Counted from the stretch's first letter, positions 1 through 9,871 are shown. The stretch is 64,000 nt of DNA from Paenibacillus sp. H1-7 (GCF_022354825.1 NZ_CP031168.1:4403501-4467500), one strand, 5' to 3'. Numbers and translations are program-made. Notes: generated by a model from the letters alone, not told the origin.

Positions 1-84
1 ACTGTGATCCCTCCATTCCAGGCCTTAAGAATCTTTAGGTCTTTCTGTACGATTTTTGTTTTTTACCTGAATCCTCTCTCAAAC

Positions 85-600
85 GGACTGTCCGACTGCG
101 GGGTGATCGAGTAGAAGACTTCATGTCCGTACCGGAGCTTCTTTGGCATTAGTATCTTGTTTACGCTTATACGCAAAAGGAAGATAAGCACATTTGGAAG
201 AAGTTGATGTCCAGCATTGTATTTGATAATCTTGCAGTTCTTTGCCGTGGCTCGTATAAAACTCAATACGATTAAATTTCACACTGTTTTGTAAATCAAC
301 AGTAACCACCATCTGTTAGATAAGAGGTACTAAACGAACTGTCTAATGTATTTGAAGCGGTTACTCCCTTATTTGCTGCAAGATTGACGCTTGAGTCCCA
401 AGATAAGGAGGTAACGGTGTCGCGCGATCTGTATTTACCAAACTGAATCGTCAACGTAAATATCCTGATAGACAATCTTTCCCCCCTGTCCCGGTTTGTA
501 CATACATCTGTGCAGAACTCAATAATCCAACCCAAGAGAGATTCAGGCTCCCCTCCAATTTAGTATAATTCTGGTCGTTAATAACAATCCGATTCATACT
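85..600 (-). pseudogene. F5/8C (discoidin)-domain protein remnant
   Basis: Reading the minus strand in different frames gives pieces typical of an F5/8 type C carbohydrate-binding domain. One is a segment starting SSVNLAANKGVTASN at about 390-350. The next frame gives VVTVDLQNSVKFNRIEFYTS from about 310, and a third short frame runs on to about 85. No single frame holds the whole domain, so at least two frameshifts are needed. There is no convincing start or ribosome binding site. Such domains usually sit on secreted carbohydrate-active enzymes, which fits the sugar locus just upstream on the same strand. The identification rests on the NLA..K.VTAS and VDL...F.RIEFYTS patterns; the rest of the parent protein is not visible. 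Confidence 0.5.
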
Positions 601-623
601 CATACTTATAACATAAATAAAAT

Positions 624-644
624 AAGCCGCGTTTTAAGCGGCTT
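624..644. terminator. Hairpin, AAGCCGC/GCGGCTT
   Basis: A perfect 7-bp stem with a 7-base loop. There is no strong T-run on either side, so it may be a weak terminator or leftover structure in decayed DNA. Confidence 0.4.
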
Positions 645-966
645 GTAATGTAATCAGGTTCTTGTCATCCGACATCGGCATAAATGTATGTCGGACGACA
701 CAAACATTATCCCATAATTGTTTAGTAGTGTTTAATTTTCCTCCAAAGTTTTTCGAAACTGTCAGATTTAATTGATTTAGTTTCATCATCCTCACAGCAA
801 CTCTTTTTGTTACTCTATCTTCTTTCATGTGCTGTGACATCTGTTGCGTCATTCAAATCATGTATAAATTCGATCGGCTTAGCAAGTCATAACTTGACGA
901 AGGTAACCATTCAGCATAAATTCGCTCCAATGTTTTCAATAGGGATTCGGGCTGTGGACCTGAAGT

Positions 967-1932
967 TTTGAAAACAACCCAGTCGCTGCCGGAATGATAT
1001 GCATTGTAAACTCATGTGGAGCATCTTTCCAAGAAGTTAGCGATTTCCTTAACATTAGGTATTGATTCTTGAGCACCGGCACGTGACACAGCAATAGCTG
1101 AAGCGGCGCTAGCTCGCTGCAGAGCATCCTTAACCGTCATACCTTGTTGCCTCGCTACGATAAAGGATCCGATGAACGTATCGCCTGCACCCGTTGTATC
1201 CACGACTTGTACAGGATAAGCTGACGTAAAGACAGCTTCTTCCTGATGGTTCATATAGAGAGACCCTTTCTCGCCCAATGTAATGATAACTTCTTTGACT
1301 CCCAAGGCAATAATCTGGCTTGCGGCTTGTCTGACGTTCGATAAATCATCCTCTAATCGTATAGAAGTAATGAATTCGGCCTCGGATTCGTTCAAGATCA
1401 TTACATCTATTAATGGAAATACAACCTCTTCGATCTTTGATGCCGGTGCAGGATTGAAATAGGTTTGTACTCCCCCTGTTTTGCCGCCTCAAGAGCGTAT
1501 CGCGTACAGGCCCACGGTATTTCGTTCTGTACAAGTAATACCGATGAGGAGTCGAACAATTCCGGCAGCCCTTGCAAGTCTTCAACCGTCAAGCACCCAT
1601 TCTCGCCCTCACTTAGAAAAACATTGTTTTGGCCTGACTCGTCTACAACAACAAAGGCTGTACCAATGTCGCTATCCTTCCATAAGACCCGATCTGTATT
1701 TACTTGGTACTTCTTAATGCCAAACAAGATATCTCTGCTGTAAAAATCATTGCCAACCGCCCCGATTAAAGTGACATTCCCTCCAGAAAGAGCTGCCGCA
1801 ACCGCCTGGTTGGCTCCCTTACCGCCGGATTTCGTCTCCGTTTTATAGCTTTGAACCGTTTCTCCCGGCTGTGGAAGCTTTCGAATATAACATACAAAAT
1901 CCATGTTAATACTTCCAACGACCACTATGTTT
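967..1932. repeat. Long direct repeat, copy 1 (pair at 43509-44473)
   Basis: About 965 bp are nearly identical to 43509-44473 in the same orientation. The repeat holds the whole ribokinase coding region and about 45 bp downstream of its stop. Identity starts at GAAAACAACCC and ends at GACCACTATGTTT. Beyond these points the flanks are unrelated: the GH42 gene and decayed DNA here, the ABC operon and an SLH remnant at the other copy. Confidence 0.92.
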
Positions 1933-1949
1933 AGCACTGTCCGTTCCAT
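1012..1949 (-). pseudogene. rbsK: Ribokinase copy 1, frameshifted
   Basis: PfkB-family ribokinase would phosphorylate D-ribose to ribose 5-phosphate. The first part (start 1949, MERTVLNIVVVGSINMDF) carries the sugar-binding GGKGANQAVAAA motif. The second part carries the catalytic DTTGAGDTF motif. They lie in different frames. Comparison with the intact copy at 43553-44479 shows a single missing G near 1474, where CTCCCCCTG stands for CTCCCCGCTG; this alone breaks the gene after the segment ALEAAKQ. The two copies are otherwise nearly identical. The start differs from copy 2 (MERTVLN versus MGN), and the 5' end overlaps the 3' end of the beta-galactosidase by about 44 bases. Copy 1 is therefore a duplicated, broken gene at the tail of the sugar operon. 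Confidence 0.9.
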
Positions 1950-4002
1950 TTCCTTCTCTAATGAACACACGGTAACCGTAAGCGGATAGGCGCAGATGTT
2001 GTTCGACGGGAGCCCCGTCCAGATCGGTGAGACACTCTTTGAATAGGATGCTCTGCTCTTGATCGGTGAAATTATGAAGGAAGATGTAATCCCGGACACC
2101 GTCCGTACGCACCTGCGCATTGACGCCTTCCGCCCAGTCCGCCTGGAGTGCTCGACTCAACCTGCAACGGGCTGCCATCGCACGATAAAAGCCGTCCAGA
2201 AACGGAGCTTCGGTCCGCGCCGCTATATAATAGACCTCTCCGTCTCCAAATCGATTTACGGTCAGCGCGGGATACCCTTGATAGAAATCCTCCTCGTACT
2301 CCGCAAGAACTTCCGCCGTCTCGACATGAATCAGATCGCACAACAGCGATACCGAATACGATCCCATAAAGCCGTCCAATCCATCCTCCTTCATAACAAG
2401 TGAATTGCAATCTTCAGGATACAGCGCATCAAGCTCTTCCGACCATACCCCGGCCAGCTTGCGGAGCGGTCCTGGGAATCCGTTCAGGAAGCAGAGATCG
2501 TTCTCGTCGACAATTCCGCTCCAATACGTCAGGACAAGCGTGCCTCCTGAACGGACGAAGGCCTCGAGCCGCTCAGCTGTCCCCTGCTTCAACATATAAA
2601 GCATCGGAGCAATCACGAGCTTATAGCGATCCAACGGACGATCCATGGATATAATGTCCACCGGAATTCCTTGCTTCCAGAATGCCTCGTAATGGCGCAG
2701 TACCTCCTGATCGTAGCTAAGATTCGGCTTTCGCGGCCCTGCGGCTCCTTCCACCGCCCATTTATTTTCGGTGTCGTAAATGAGAGCGACTTCCGCCGGC
2801 ACATTAGTACCTGTAACTGGCTCCAGCCCTTCCAGGCAAGCGCCTAATTCCGCCACATCGCGAAACACTCTCGTATGCTCATGCCCGCTATGGTCGACAA
2901 CGGCACCGTGAAACTTTTCCGAACTACCTCTACTCTTGCGCCATTGAAAATATAGCACCGAGTCGGAACCGTGGGCGACCGCTTGAATAGAGGACAACGC
3001 GTGCATGCCGGGCCGCTTCAACTTGGCAACCTCCTGCCAGTTCGCCATGCTGGGGGTGCTTTCCATCAGCAGAAAAGGTTTCCCGGGCTTGAACGAACGG
3101 TACCGGTCGTGGGTGAACGCCGTACGGCAGGCTGTCTGCCAGTCGGGACTCTTGCCATGCCAATACGGATAGCTGTCCCACGAGACAATATCAACATGCT
3201 CCGCCATTCGTTCATAATTGATGACGCACCCGCCAAGGAAATTCGTAGTGATGGGAATGTCGGGGGTAAGGCGCTTCAATGGCTCGATCTCCTGAAGCAT
3301 AAAATCAATACTCTGATCGGTGACAAACCGTTTCCAGTCCAGTTGCAACCCGTGCAGCATATATTCCCCGATAGGGGAGGGCGACTCTATTTCCTCCCAG
3401 TCGGTATAGTTATGGCTCCAAAAGGTCGTATACCACGCCTGGTTCAAACGGTCCAAATCGTCCCCGTATTTCTTCCGCAGCCATTCACGAAATGCCGCTT
3501 GGCATAAATCGCAATGGCACTCCCCATTGTATTCGTTGGAGATATGCCACAGCAGCAAGCCGGGATGATTGCGGTAACGTTCCGCCAAAAGCGTATTGAT
3601 GGTGCTGACCTTCTCCCGATATACAGGCGACGTATAGCAATGGTTATGCCGGGTTCCGTACAAATTTCGCACCCGTTCCGGTCTGACCCGCAGCACCTCC
3701 GGGTATTTCCGGGCCAGCCATGCCGGCCGCGCACCGCTGGGCGTGCCCAGGATGAAAGAGATGCCGTTGCGGTTCAGCTTATCGATGATTATATCGAGCC
3801 AACCGAACTCGAATTGCCCTTCTTTCGGCTCCAGGCTGGACCAAGAGAACATGCCCATGGTCATGACATTGCACTTGGCAAGATGCATGAGGCGCATATC
3901 CTCATCCCAGACATCAGGCATATGAATCCACTGCTCGGGATTGTAATCCGCCCCGTGCAGCATCCGGTTCAGTTGCGGAAAAAGTGGTTTACGTTGACTC
4001 AT
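1906..4002 (-). CDS. Beta-galactosidase, GH42 family
   Basis: Cytoplasmic glycoside hydrolase of 698 aa that should remove terminal beta-galactose from imported oligosaccharides. The N-terminal TIM barrel has the acid/base Glu157 in WHISNEY and the nucleophile Glu314 in LLMESTPS. Cys122, Cys162, Cys164 and Cys167 match the zinc-binding cysteine cluster of GH42 enzymes. A glutamine-amidotransferase-like trimerisation domain and a small beta domain follow, as usual for a family of roughly 650-700 aa. The start at MSQRKPLF is chosen because GGTAGGG lies just upstream; a longer frame runs back to 4080 without a site. No signal peptide is seen. The last ~15 residues run into the duplicated ribokinase segment, so the native C-terminus may have been replaced. 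It is the distal functional gene of the locus. Confidence 0.93.
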   Translation of the reverse strand: MSQRKPLFPQLNRMLHGADYNPEQWIHMPDVWDEDMRLMHLAKCNVMTMGMFSWSSLEPKEGQFEFGWLDIIIDKLNRNGISFILGTPSGARPAWLARKYPEVLRVRPERVRNLYGTRHNHCYTSPVYREKVSTINTLLAERYRNHPGLLLWHISNEYNGECHCDLCQAAFREWLRKKYGDDLDRLNQAWYTTFWSHNYTDWEEIESPSPIGEYMLHGLQLDWKRFVTDQSIDFMLQEIEPLKRLTPDIPITTNFLGGCVINYERMAEHVDIVSWDSYPYWHGKSPDWQTACRTAFTHDRYRSFKPGKPFLLMESTPSMANWQEVAKLKRPGMHALSSIQAVAHGSDSVLYFQWRKSRGSSEKFHGAVVDHSGHEHTRVFRDVAELGACLEGLEPVTGTNVPAEVALIYDTENKWAVEGAAGPRKPNLSYDQEVLRHYEAFWKQGIPVDIISMDRPLDRYKLVIAPMLYMLKQGTAERLEAFVRSGGTLVLTYWSGIVDENDLCFLNGFPGPLRKLAGVWSEELDALYPEDCNSLVMKEDGLDGFMGSYSVSLLCDLIHVETAEVLAEYEEDFYQGYPALTVNRFGDGEVYYIAARTEAPFLDGFYRAMAARCRLSRALQADWAEGVNAQVRTDGVRDYIFLHNFTDQEQSILFKECLTDLDGAPVEQHLRLSAYGYRVFIREGNGTDSAKHSGRWKY

Positions 4003-4018
4003 TTTTATATCCCTACCT

Positions 4019-5827
4019 TCAATGACATCGAATTTCAAAGATCCGGGCATGATCCAAGCCGTTGGTTTCCAGAACTTCAAGACGGAGCTTAAACACCTGA
4101 TTTAACTGGACCTGACAAGTAACTTGCCGCTGATAATTATCCTGAATATGCATCACTTGACAGCCATCTTCAGGGGAATCCGCTAAATATGCCAACACCC
4201 GAAACTCCTTCAAGGTTTCCGGCTGCGGCCCCCATACATTCTGCTGATGCAGATAGTCTTCGTGTGTCAGCGTTAGCCTCCGGTGCATGCCCGTATCAAG
4301 CACGACGGTGATTTCACGGATCGATACCGGTGCGTTCCACTCCATCTCGATCCAAGGCTCCCGGTCTTCCGGCAGTGCCATCCAGCGATGGGTGCCGGGA
4401 ACGGTCAGATTAGGCCTAACCCCTCTCTCTCCGTGTATGGAACGGGTATGTCCATCGATGACATTCGATGCCAGCCCCTCCGGCTGCTCGGATGACGCCC
4501 GGACCATAGCCCGACTCGCCAGATTGGCATCCGCCTGAATACCAGGCAAGTAAGCATCCTGCCGAATCAATTGCTGCTGCGTGTTCCAGATCAACTCCCG
4601 GTCTTGCCATGCTTGATCCAGCGTAATCCCATTGCGAATCGCCATCGCGGCGAACGTACCTGCACCCTGTCCCATCACGCCGCAGGTCGCCATAACTCGG
4701 GTGCTTGAAAAAGCGATATGCGTAGCTGATATGTTCCGTCCAACAAACATCAGATTGTCCACATTGGCGCTGATCAAGGCCCTGAGCGGAATGCCGTACA
4801 CATAGTTGGTCACAGGCTGGCTGCTTGGCTCCCGGTCTTTTGCTTCGATCCCCTGTGGAGGATGCGTATCCATCGGCCACCCGCCATACGCTATCACATC
4901 TTCAAAGTGGACGGCTTCTTCCAAATCCGATTGCGTTAGGAGATGCTTGCCGATAAACCGGCGGGACTCCCGCTTGCCAGGGACGAAGCCGAACCAGTCC
5001 AAAGCCCAGTTCTCCGACTCCGGATGGTTGCCACTGTTCTTGATATGATCCCAGACACCCATCATGATGGCAAGCAATTCATCGCGGATCGCTTCGTTAT
5101 CGGCAATCGTATCCAGCAAACCCCCGAACTCAACCCACCAGTATCCGTATTCCCATGAAGAGTGGCTACGGAACTTCAAATCCTCTTCCGTAAACTTTTT
5201 CGCCCATACGGGCGGGATAAACCTCATCGGTTTGCCTATATCCCGGGTCGTAAACAACAACGAGGAACCAAGACGGTACGGATCGGCTTCTTCTCCTGCA
5301 TGGGACTCCCCGAATTGCCTGGAGGATTCCCGACCTGTCGTGAACAACGCTCCCGCTTCTTTGCCGAGACGGCCGTCTCCTGTACAGTCCATGAAGATGC
5401 CGGCAAAGATTTCAAAGTGATGCTCTGTGCTTTCCCTAGCAGCCAGTACGGACAGAATCCGACTGCCCTCCATCTGTACGCCGGTCACCACCGTATTGAG
5501 CATCAACGTCAGGTTCGGCTCCGCTCTGCACTTTTCATATAAGATGAGATCGAACATCGATGAGCTTCGCTGTGGATTGCGGACAGCACATTCAAGTAGA
5601 ATTTCTTCCAGTATGCCGCCTTCCCTCGCTTCCGTCTCCAGAGCCTGTCTCCGCTTGGAATTCGCCGCTCCGACGATATGCATGCGAATCTCCGACGATG
5701 CATTACCGCCTAAAACGGGCCGATCCTGACATATCACAACCTTAGCACCGTTGCGGGCAGCCGCCAGTGCAGCCACCACGCCAGAAATCCCGCCGCCTGC
5801 AACCAGTACATCTGTATGCATTTGCAT
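4019..5827 (-). CDS. FAD-dependent oxidoreductase with C-terminal F5/8C-like domain
   Basis: Flavoprotein of 602 aa of the FAD_oxidored type. The N-terminus has a dinucleotide-binding motif, DVLVAGGGISGVVAA, followed by PVLGGNASSEIRMH, typical of this family in glycan-degradation loci. From about residue 450 a beta-sandwich region (SNVIDGHTR, PWIEMEWNAPVSIREI) resembles an F5/8C-like domain. The start has a strong GGAGGGG site; a second in-frame ATG lies two codons later. It ends 16 bases before the beta-galactosidase start and begins 17 bases after the permease stop, so it is translated within the same operon. The substrate is not evident; oxidation of a sugar during breakdown of a substituted glycan is an inference. 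Confidence 0.85.
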   Translation of the reverse strand: MQMHTDVLVAGGGISGVVAALAAARNGAKVVICQDRPVLGGNASSEIRMHIVGAANSKRRQALETEAREGGILEEILLECAVRNPQRSSSMFDLILYEKCRAEPNLTLMLNTVVTGVQMEGSRILSVLAARESTEHHFEIFAGIFMDCTGDGRLGKEAGALFTTGRESSRQFGESHAGEEADPYRLGSSLLFTTRDIGKPMRFIPPVWAKKFTEEDLKFRSHSSWEYGYWWVEFGGLLDTIADNEAIRDELLAIMMGVWDHIKNSGNHPESENWALDWFGFVPGKRESRRFIGKHLLTQSDLEEAVHFEDVIAYGGWPMDTHPPQGIEAKDREPSSQPVTNYVYGIPLRALISANVDNLMFVGRNISATHIAFSSTRVMATCGVMGQGAGTFAAMAIRNGITLDQAWQDRELIWNTQQQLIRQDAYLPGIQADANLASRAMVRASSEQPEGLASNVIDGHTRSIHGERGVRPNLTVPGTHRWMALPEDREPWIEMEWNAPVSIREITVVLDTGMHRRLTLTHEDYLHQQNVWGPQPETLKEFRVLAYLADSPEDGCQVMHIQDNYQRQVTCQVQLNQVFKLRLEVLETNGLDHARIFEIRCH

Positions 5828-5844
5828 GTGAACCCCTCCATTTT

Positions 5845-6705
5845 TCAACCTTTGATCGCTCCTAACAGCATGCCCTTGGTAAAATGTTTCTGCAAGAATG
5901 GGTACAGGACAATGATCGGCAAGGATGCTGCGATTACAGCTGCCATTTGCACCGTTTCGGTGGGCATCAAATTTTCGGCATTCTCCAATGGTTTCTGTGT
6001 CTGCACCAGGATATCCCTTACAATCACTTGCAATGGGAACCAATTTCTATCTGTCATATACATAATGGCTTGAAAAAACTCATTCCAATGACCGACGGTA
6101 TAAAACAATCCGATGGTCATTAAGGATGGAACCGACAACGGTACAACAATCTTCAGCAAAATGCTCAGTTCCTTGGCTCCATCCATCCGTGCGGATTCGA
6201 ATAATTCCTCCGGCAGGTTTTCAAAAAAACTTTTCATGATGAGAATGTTAAACGTCCAAATTGCATTGGGCAATATCATGGACCACATGGAGTTTAGTAA
6301 TCCTAAATTCTTCACGACAATATAAGTAGGAATCAATCCTCCGTTGAACAGCATCGTAAAGACAACCATGAGAAGAAAGAAACTTCGGCCAGGCATCTTC
6401 TTCCGGCTCAGCGGATATGCCATGAGAAGCGTCAAGACCAAATTGACGGCCGTTCCTATAACCGTCAATAAAACCGTAACCCATAACGAGCGTGGGATTC
6501 CTGTTGTCGTAAACAGCTCTCTGTACGCAGTTAGATCAATTTTTCTTGGAATGAAAACGAATCCTCCGTTTTTCAGCACCTCGGAGAAGGGTGTGATCGA
6601 TACGGAAACCACGTACATGATCGGAATGACGGCAAGCAAGCCTGCCAAAGCCAATATGACCATCACTGCTCCGTCAAATAGCTTTTCATCCCAGCGTTTT
6701 ACCAT
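5845..6705 (-). CDS. Sugar ABC transporter permease, LplC/YtcP type
   Basis: Integral membrane permease of 286 aa (MalG-like, about six helices), one half of the translocation channel of a carbohydrate importer. The cytoplasmic EAA loop that docks the ATPase is ESARMDGAKELSILLKIVVP. The start MVKRWDEK is preceded by GGGGGG; an in-frame ATG 15 bases upstream lacks a site. It overlaps the preceding permease gene by 7 bases, indicating translational coupling. No ATP-binding subunit is encoded nearby, as usual in Firmicutes where a shared MsmX-type ATPase serves several importers. Confidence 0.92.
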   Translation of the reverse strand: MVKRWDEKLFDGAVMVILALAGLLAVIPIMYVVSVSITPFSEVLKNGGFVFIPRKIDLTAYRELFTTTGIPRSLWVTVLLTVIGTAVNLVLTLLMAYPLSRKKMPGRSFFLLMVVFTMLFNGGLIPTYIVVKNLGLLNSMWSMILPNAIWTFNILIMKSFFENLPEELFESARMDGAKELSILLKIVVPLSVPSLMTIGLFYTVGHWNEFFQAIMYMTDRNWFPLQVIVRDILVQTQKPLENAENLMPTETVQMAAVIAASLPIIVLYPFLQKHFTKGMLLGAIKG

Positions 6706-7661
6706 ATATTTTCCCCCCATTGCTTCGCAAGTCGGTTAGAAAGCAAGATCAGTATCATACCTACGAAAGATTTTAACAATCCGACAGCCGCCGCCAGACT
6801 GAAATTCAGTTGCTGCAATCCCGTCCGGAATACCCATGTGTCCAATATATCCGCAACCGGATATACCTGAACATTGTATAAAATGTAAATTTGATCGAAT
6901 CCCGCATCCAGAATGTGCCCAAGCTTCAGAATCAGAAGCATGACCATGACCGAGCGGATCCCGGGCAACGTAATATGCCATATCATTCGAAACCTTCCTG
7001 CCCCGTCCACCTTGGCGGCTTCGTACAGCGTCGGATCAATGCCGGTCATAGCTGCCAAATAAATGATGGCGCCCCACCCCAAGTCTTTCCAAATCTCCGA
7101 ACCAACAAGTACGCCCCGAAACAACTCAGTTGAGGTAAGGAAATTGATCGGGCTGCCACCCGAATCCTTAATCCACTGGTTTACCAGGCCCGAATTTTCG
7201 GACAGAAGTGCAAGGAGAATCCCGTATATAATCACCCAGGAAAAAAAGTGAGGCATATAGGTTAACGTTTGTATAAACGAATTGAACCATCGAACGCGGC
7301 ATTCATTAAGCAGGACCGCAAAAATGATCGGAGGCACGATTCCGAAAATCAGCTTATAGAAACTGATAATAAACGTGTTGGACATGACCTGTGTGAAGTA
7401 AGGCGATTCATAGAACATCTTGAAATATTTGTACCAAGGATCTGCCCACCCACTAAATAAAATACCGTCAGAGAAATTAAAATCTTTGAATGCAATTATA
7501 ATTCCATACATTGGAATATACTTAAAAATAATGTAATAAATGAGTCCCGGCAGCAGCATGAAGTAAAGGGCCCGATTGTTCCATACCACGTTCCCTAGCC
7601 GTTTCGTCTGAAGCCCTTTTACTACTGCCTCTTTATTTACCGGCAAACTTCCTTGATCCAT
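6699..7661 (-). CDS. Sugar ABC transporter permease, LplB/YtcP-partner type
   Basis: Membrane permease of 320 aa (MalF-like side of the channel), with about six hydrophobic segments and the EAA loop YEAAKVDGAGRFRMIWHITLP. The long first helix region includes FMLLPGLIYYIIFKYIPMYG, characteristic of LplB-type permeases. The start MDQGSLPV has a strong AAGGAGGG site. It is the first gene of the permease, permease, oxidoreductase, galactosidase run. A terminator-like hairpin separates it from the lipoprotein gene upstream, which often leaves the binding protein more abundant than the permeases. Confidence 0.92.
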   Translation of the reverse strand: MDQGSLPVNKEAVVKGLQTKRLGNVVWNNRALYFMLLPGLIYYIIFKYIPMYGIIIAFKDFNFSDGILFSGWADPWYKYFKMFYESPYFTQVMSNTFIISFYKLIFGIVPPIIFAVLLNECRVRWFNSFIQTLTYMPHFFSWVIIYGILLALLSENSGLVNQWIKDSGGSPINFLTSTELFRGVLVGSEIWKDLGWGAIIYLAAMTGIDPTLYEAAKVDGAGRFRMIWHITLPGIRSVMVMLLILKLGHILDAGFDQIYILYNVQVYPVADILDTWVFRTGLQQLNFSLAAAVGLLKSFVGMILILLSNRLAKQWGENIW

Positions 7662-8099
7662 CGTTGGTTCCCTCCTTATACCTTCTACAGCGTTACGGCA
7701 CTTCATACGTAACGAACGGAGCCATTACTCCTTGCTCATCCACGTATCAATTCTTTCGTTTCCACATGGAACTCCAAACGCCCCTTTATAAGTTTCACTC
7801 GAATCTTTATCGCGACGTAATATTAGTGGATACCCGGTATATAAGTCCAATTCCCACAGGTGAAATAAACCATCTGTTCGCAAGCGGTATCGAATCATCT
7901 ACTGGTTATCTATCAGCTATCCCAATGGGGGACTTCACCTAGACCGCTGCAAGCCTTCAGGATGCCTCGGTTATGGCGCCGTCAACCGCTTATCCGGAAT
8001 GTACGGGTTTAGGAATGAGCTTACCCGTATCCGTTACCTGAATGATGCATAGCCTCGATTCCATTGCAAACTTATTTATCTTATTGAAAGTACCAAAAA
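7662..8099. other. Intergenic region between lipoprotein terminator and permeases
   Basis: No convincing gene. A 92-codon plus-strand frame (7664-7942) overlaps the permease ribosome binding site and has no start signal of its own. The region should carry a promoter or read-through leader for the permease gene, but no clear consensus sites were found. Confidence 0.5.
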
Positions 8100-8129
8100 G
8101 CGAAGAACCGAGAAGAATCGGCTCTTCGC
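8100..8129 (-). terminator. Terminator after sugar-binding lipoprotein gene
   Basis: The 12-base arms GCGAAGAACCGA and TCGGCTCTTCGC form a stem with one mismatch, and on the minus strand the stem is followed by CTTTTTGG. It lies 40 bases after the lipoprotein stop and probably attenuates transcription into the permease genes. Confidence 0.8.
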
Positions 8130-8169
8130 CTCAAAGATTCATTGCATATTGCCACAAAGACTAATTGCT

Positions 8170-9690
8170 CTATTTACCGTAACCCAACTCATTTAATTGC
8201 TTGGTCGCCGAGTTCAGAAAAGTCTTATAGTTCATCGTCGTTTCAAGGCTTTTCAGGAAGTCATCGTATTGACTCATCGGCCGCTTTCCATAAGCGAACT
8301 TCGTGATTTCTTCCGAAATGTACCGGCTGGCATCGGCATCATTGTAACCATCCGGATAGCTCAGGAAGCCGTTAAGCGACTGAATACGGGGTTGTTTGTT
8401 CGCGAAATCGATAAATGGAAATTGAGAAGCAAACTTGATCGACAAATAATCAAGGTCCGGCCGACCGGTGAATTGGTACATGTAGGTAAACCCAGCTTCA
8501 GAGGCCATAAGCGGAGTCGGGACAACCTTGCCGTTTTCCATATTATAGTGTTTGCCCTCCACGCCAAACTGGACAAGCTTCGAGCCTTCTCCGCCGGAGA
8601 TATAGTTCAAAAGGTCGAACACTCTCTGCAGTTTCGCTTTGTCCTTCTCCAGCGCCTTCGGAATCGCCATCAATCCGGCTGCTTTACCGATATCCAATGA
8701 CCCAGAGAACTGTCCTGCGGGACCCTTCGGTGCTTGCAACTGCACCCATTCGGCATTCGGATTTACTTTCTTGATTTGCTCGACGTACTGTTCATTGGTC
8801 AAATTTGTCCATTCCGTCCAGATGATTCCCACTTGCCCCTTGATGGCCTTGTCCCTGGGCTGCGTCCCCGTGTTCAATACATAATCCGGATCAACCGAAC
8901 CGCTGGCAGTGAACTTCGCAATAAAGGCCAATGCATCCTTCATACCCGGGTCATATAACGATTGGACTACCTTTCCGTCTTTGATGAAAAATTCACCCGG
9001 ATTAGGGACACCATATCCTCCAAATACAGGGGAGAAAGCGGACAACAAGTTGACGCCTGTGAGTCCCATCAGGCCTGTGATACCATAAGTATCATTCTTT
9101 CCGTTGCCGTCCGGGTCCTTCTCCGTGAACGCTTTGGACACGGCCAGCAGTTCATCGAGAGTTTCAGGCGGCTTCAATTGCAACTTGTTCAGCCAATCTT
9201 TGCGGATCCAGTAAGATGCTTTCGGGGCTTGCGGTGCTTGGGCAACTGCATACACTTTGCCGTTAACCATACCTTTCTTCAGGCTGGAATCTCCGATGAA
9301 GGTTTGGACCGGCTTAAGTTCTTTCTCGAAATAGGGAGTCAGATCGAGCAGAAGCCCTTGTTCCGACAACTGCTTCAACGAAACCTTGTCAACGGCAAAC
9401 AAATCCGGGTAATTGCCTGACGCCATCCGGACATTCAGCTGATTGCCATAATCAGTGGCATAAGCCGTCAAGTTGATATCAGCATTCAGCGCCTTGTTCA
9501 GATTCTCCCGAACGAAGTCTTTCTCTGGAGCGGGCAGGCCGGCCCCGCTTGTTATAATATCCAGTTTGACCTTCTTCGATGATTCTTGAGCCGCACCGTT
9601 TTCCTTGGTTTCGTCTCCACAGGCTGCAAGCAAGCTGCTAAAAAGTGCAATGGAGGTCGCGGATAACACGATCTTTTTATATTTATACAT
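8170..9690 (-). CDS. Extracellular sugar-binding lipoprotein, LplA type
   Basis: Lipid-anchored solute-binding protein of 506 aa that captures the oligosaccharide for the adjoining permeases. The signal peptide ends in a lipobox (LLAAC, lipidated Cys24). The mature part is a family-1-like binding protein with Lpl-type features such as DPDGNGKNDTYGITGL. The start MYKYKKIV is selected because of the GAAGGGGG site just upstream; a longer frame to 9795 has no site. Length matches the LplA subgroup (about 500 aa). It lies directly downstream of the kinase/regulator pair, which are likely to control it. Confidence 0.93.
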   Translation of the reverse strand: MYKYKKIVLSATSIALFSSLLAACGDETKENGAAQESSKKVKLDIITSGAGLPAPEKDFVRENLNKALNADINLTAYATDYGNQLNVRMASGNYPDLFAVDKVSLKQLSEQGLLLDLTPYFEKELKPVQTFIGDSSLKKGMVNGKVYAVAQAPQAPKASYWIRKDWLNKLQLKPPETLDELLAVSKAFTEKDPDGNGKNDTYGITGLMGLTGVNLLSAFSPVFGGYGVPNPGEFFIKDGKVVQSLYDPGMKDALAFIAKFTASGSVDPDYVLNTGTQPRDKAIKGQVGIIWTEWTNLTNEQYVEQIKKVNPNAEWVQLQAPKGPAGQFSGSLDIGKAAGLMAIPKALEKDKAKLQRVFDLLNYISGGEGSKLVQFGVEGKHYNMENGKVVPTPLMASEAGFTYMYQFTGRPDLDYLSIKFASQFPFIDFANKQPRIQSLNGFLSYPDGYNDADASRYISEEITKFAYGKRPMSQYDDFLKSLETTMNYKTFLNSATKQLNELGYGK

Positions 9691-9871
9691 CGATATCCCC
9701 CTTCTTTCCTTAATCGGATTATAGATTGGAATCGCAGAAGGGAGATGAATCCCTGCAGTAGACGCTGCTCCCTTTCTGTAACACATCTTTATCATACCAC
9801 CGTACCTGAAGGCGGATAAGAAACAGATTTAGTGACCTCTTATACAAAATTAAGCCGGTAAAAACAAATCG

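Noticed and set aside
634..852. 72-codon minus-strand frame
   Set aside because: It contains a hairpin, has no ribosome binding site and matches no family; it lies in decayed DNA.
7664..7942. 92-codon plus-strand frame upstream of the permeases
   Set aside because: It begins antisense to the permease ribosome binding site and lacks its own start signals.
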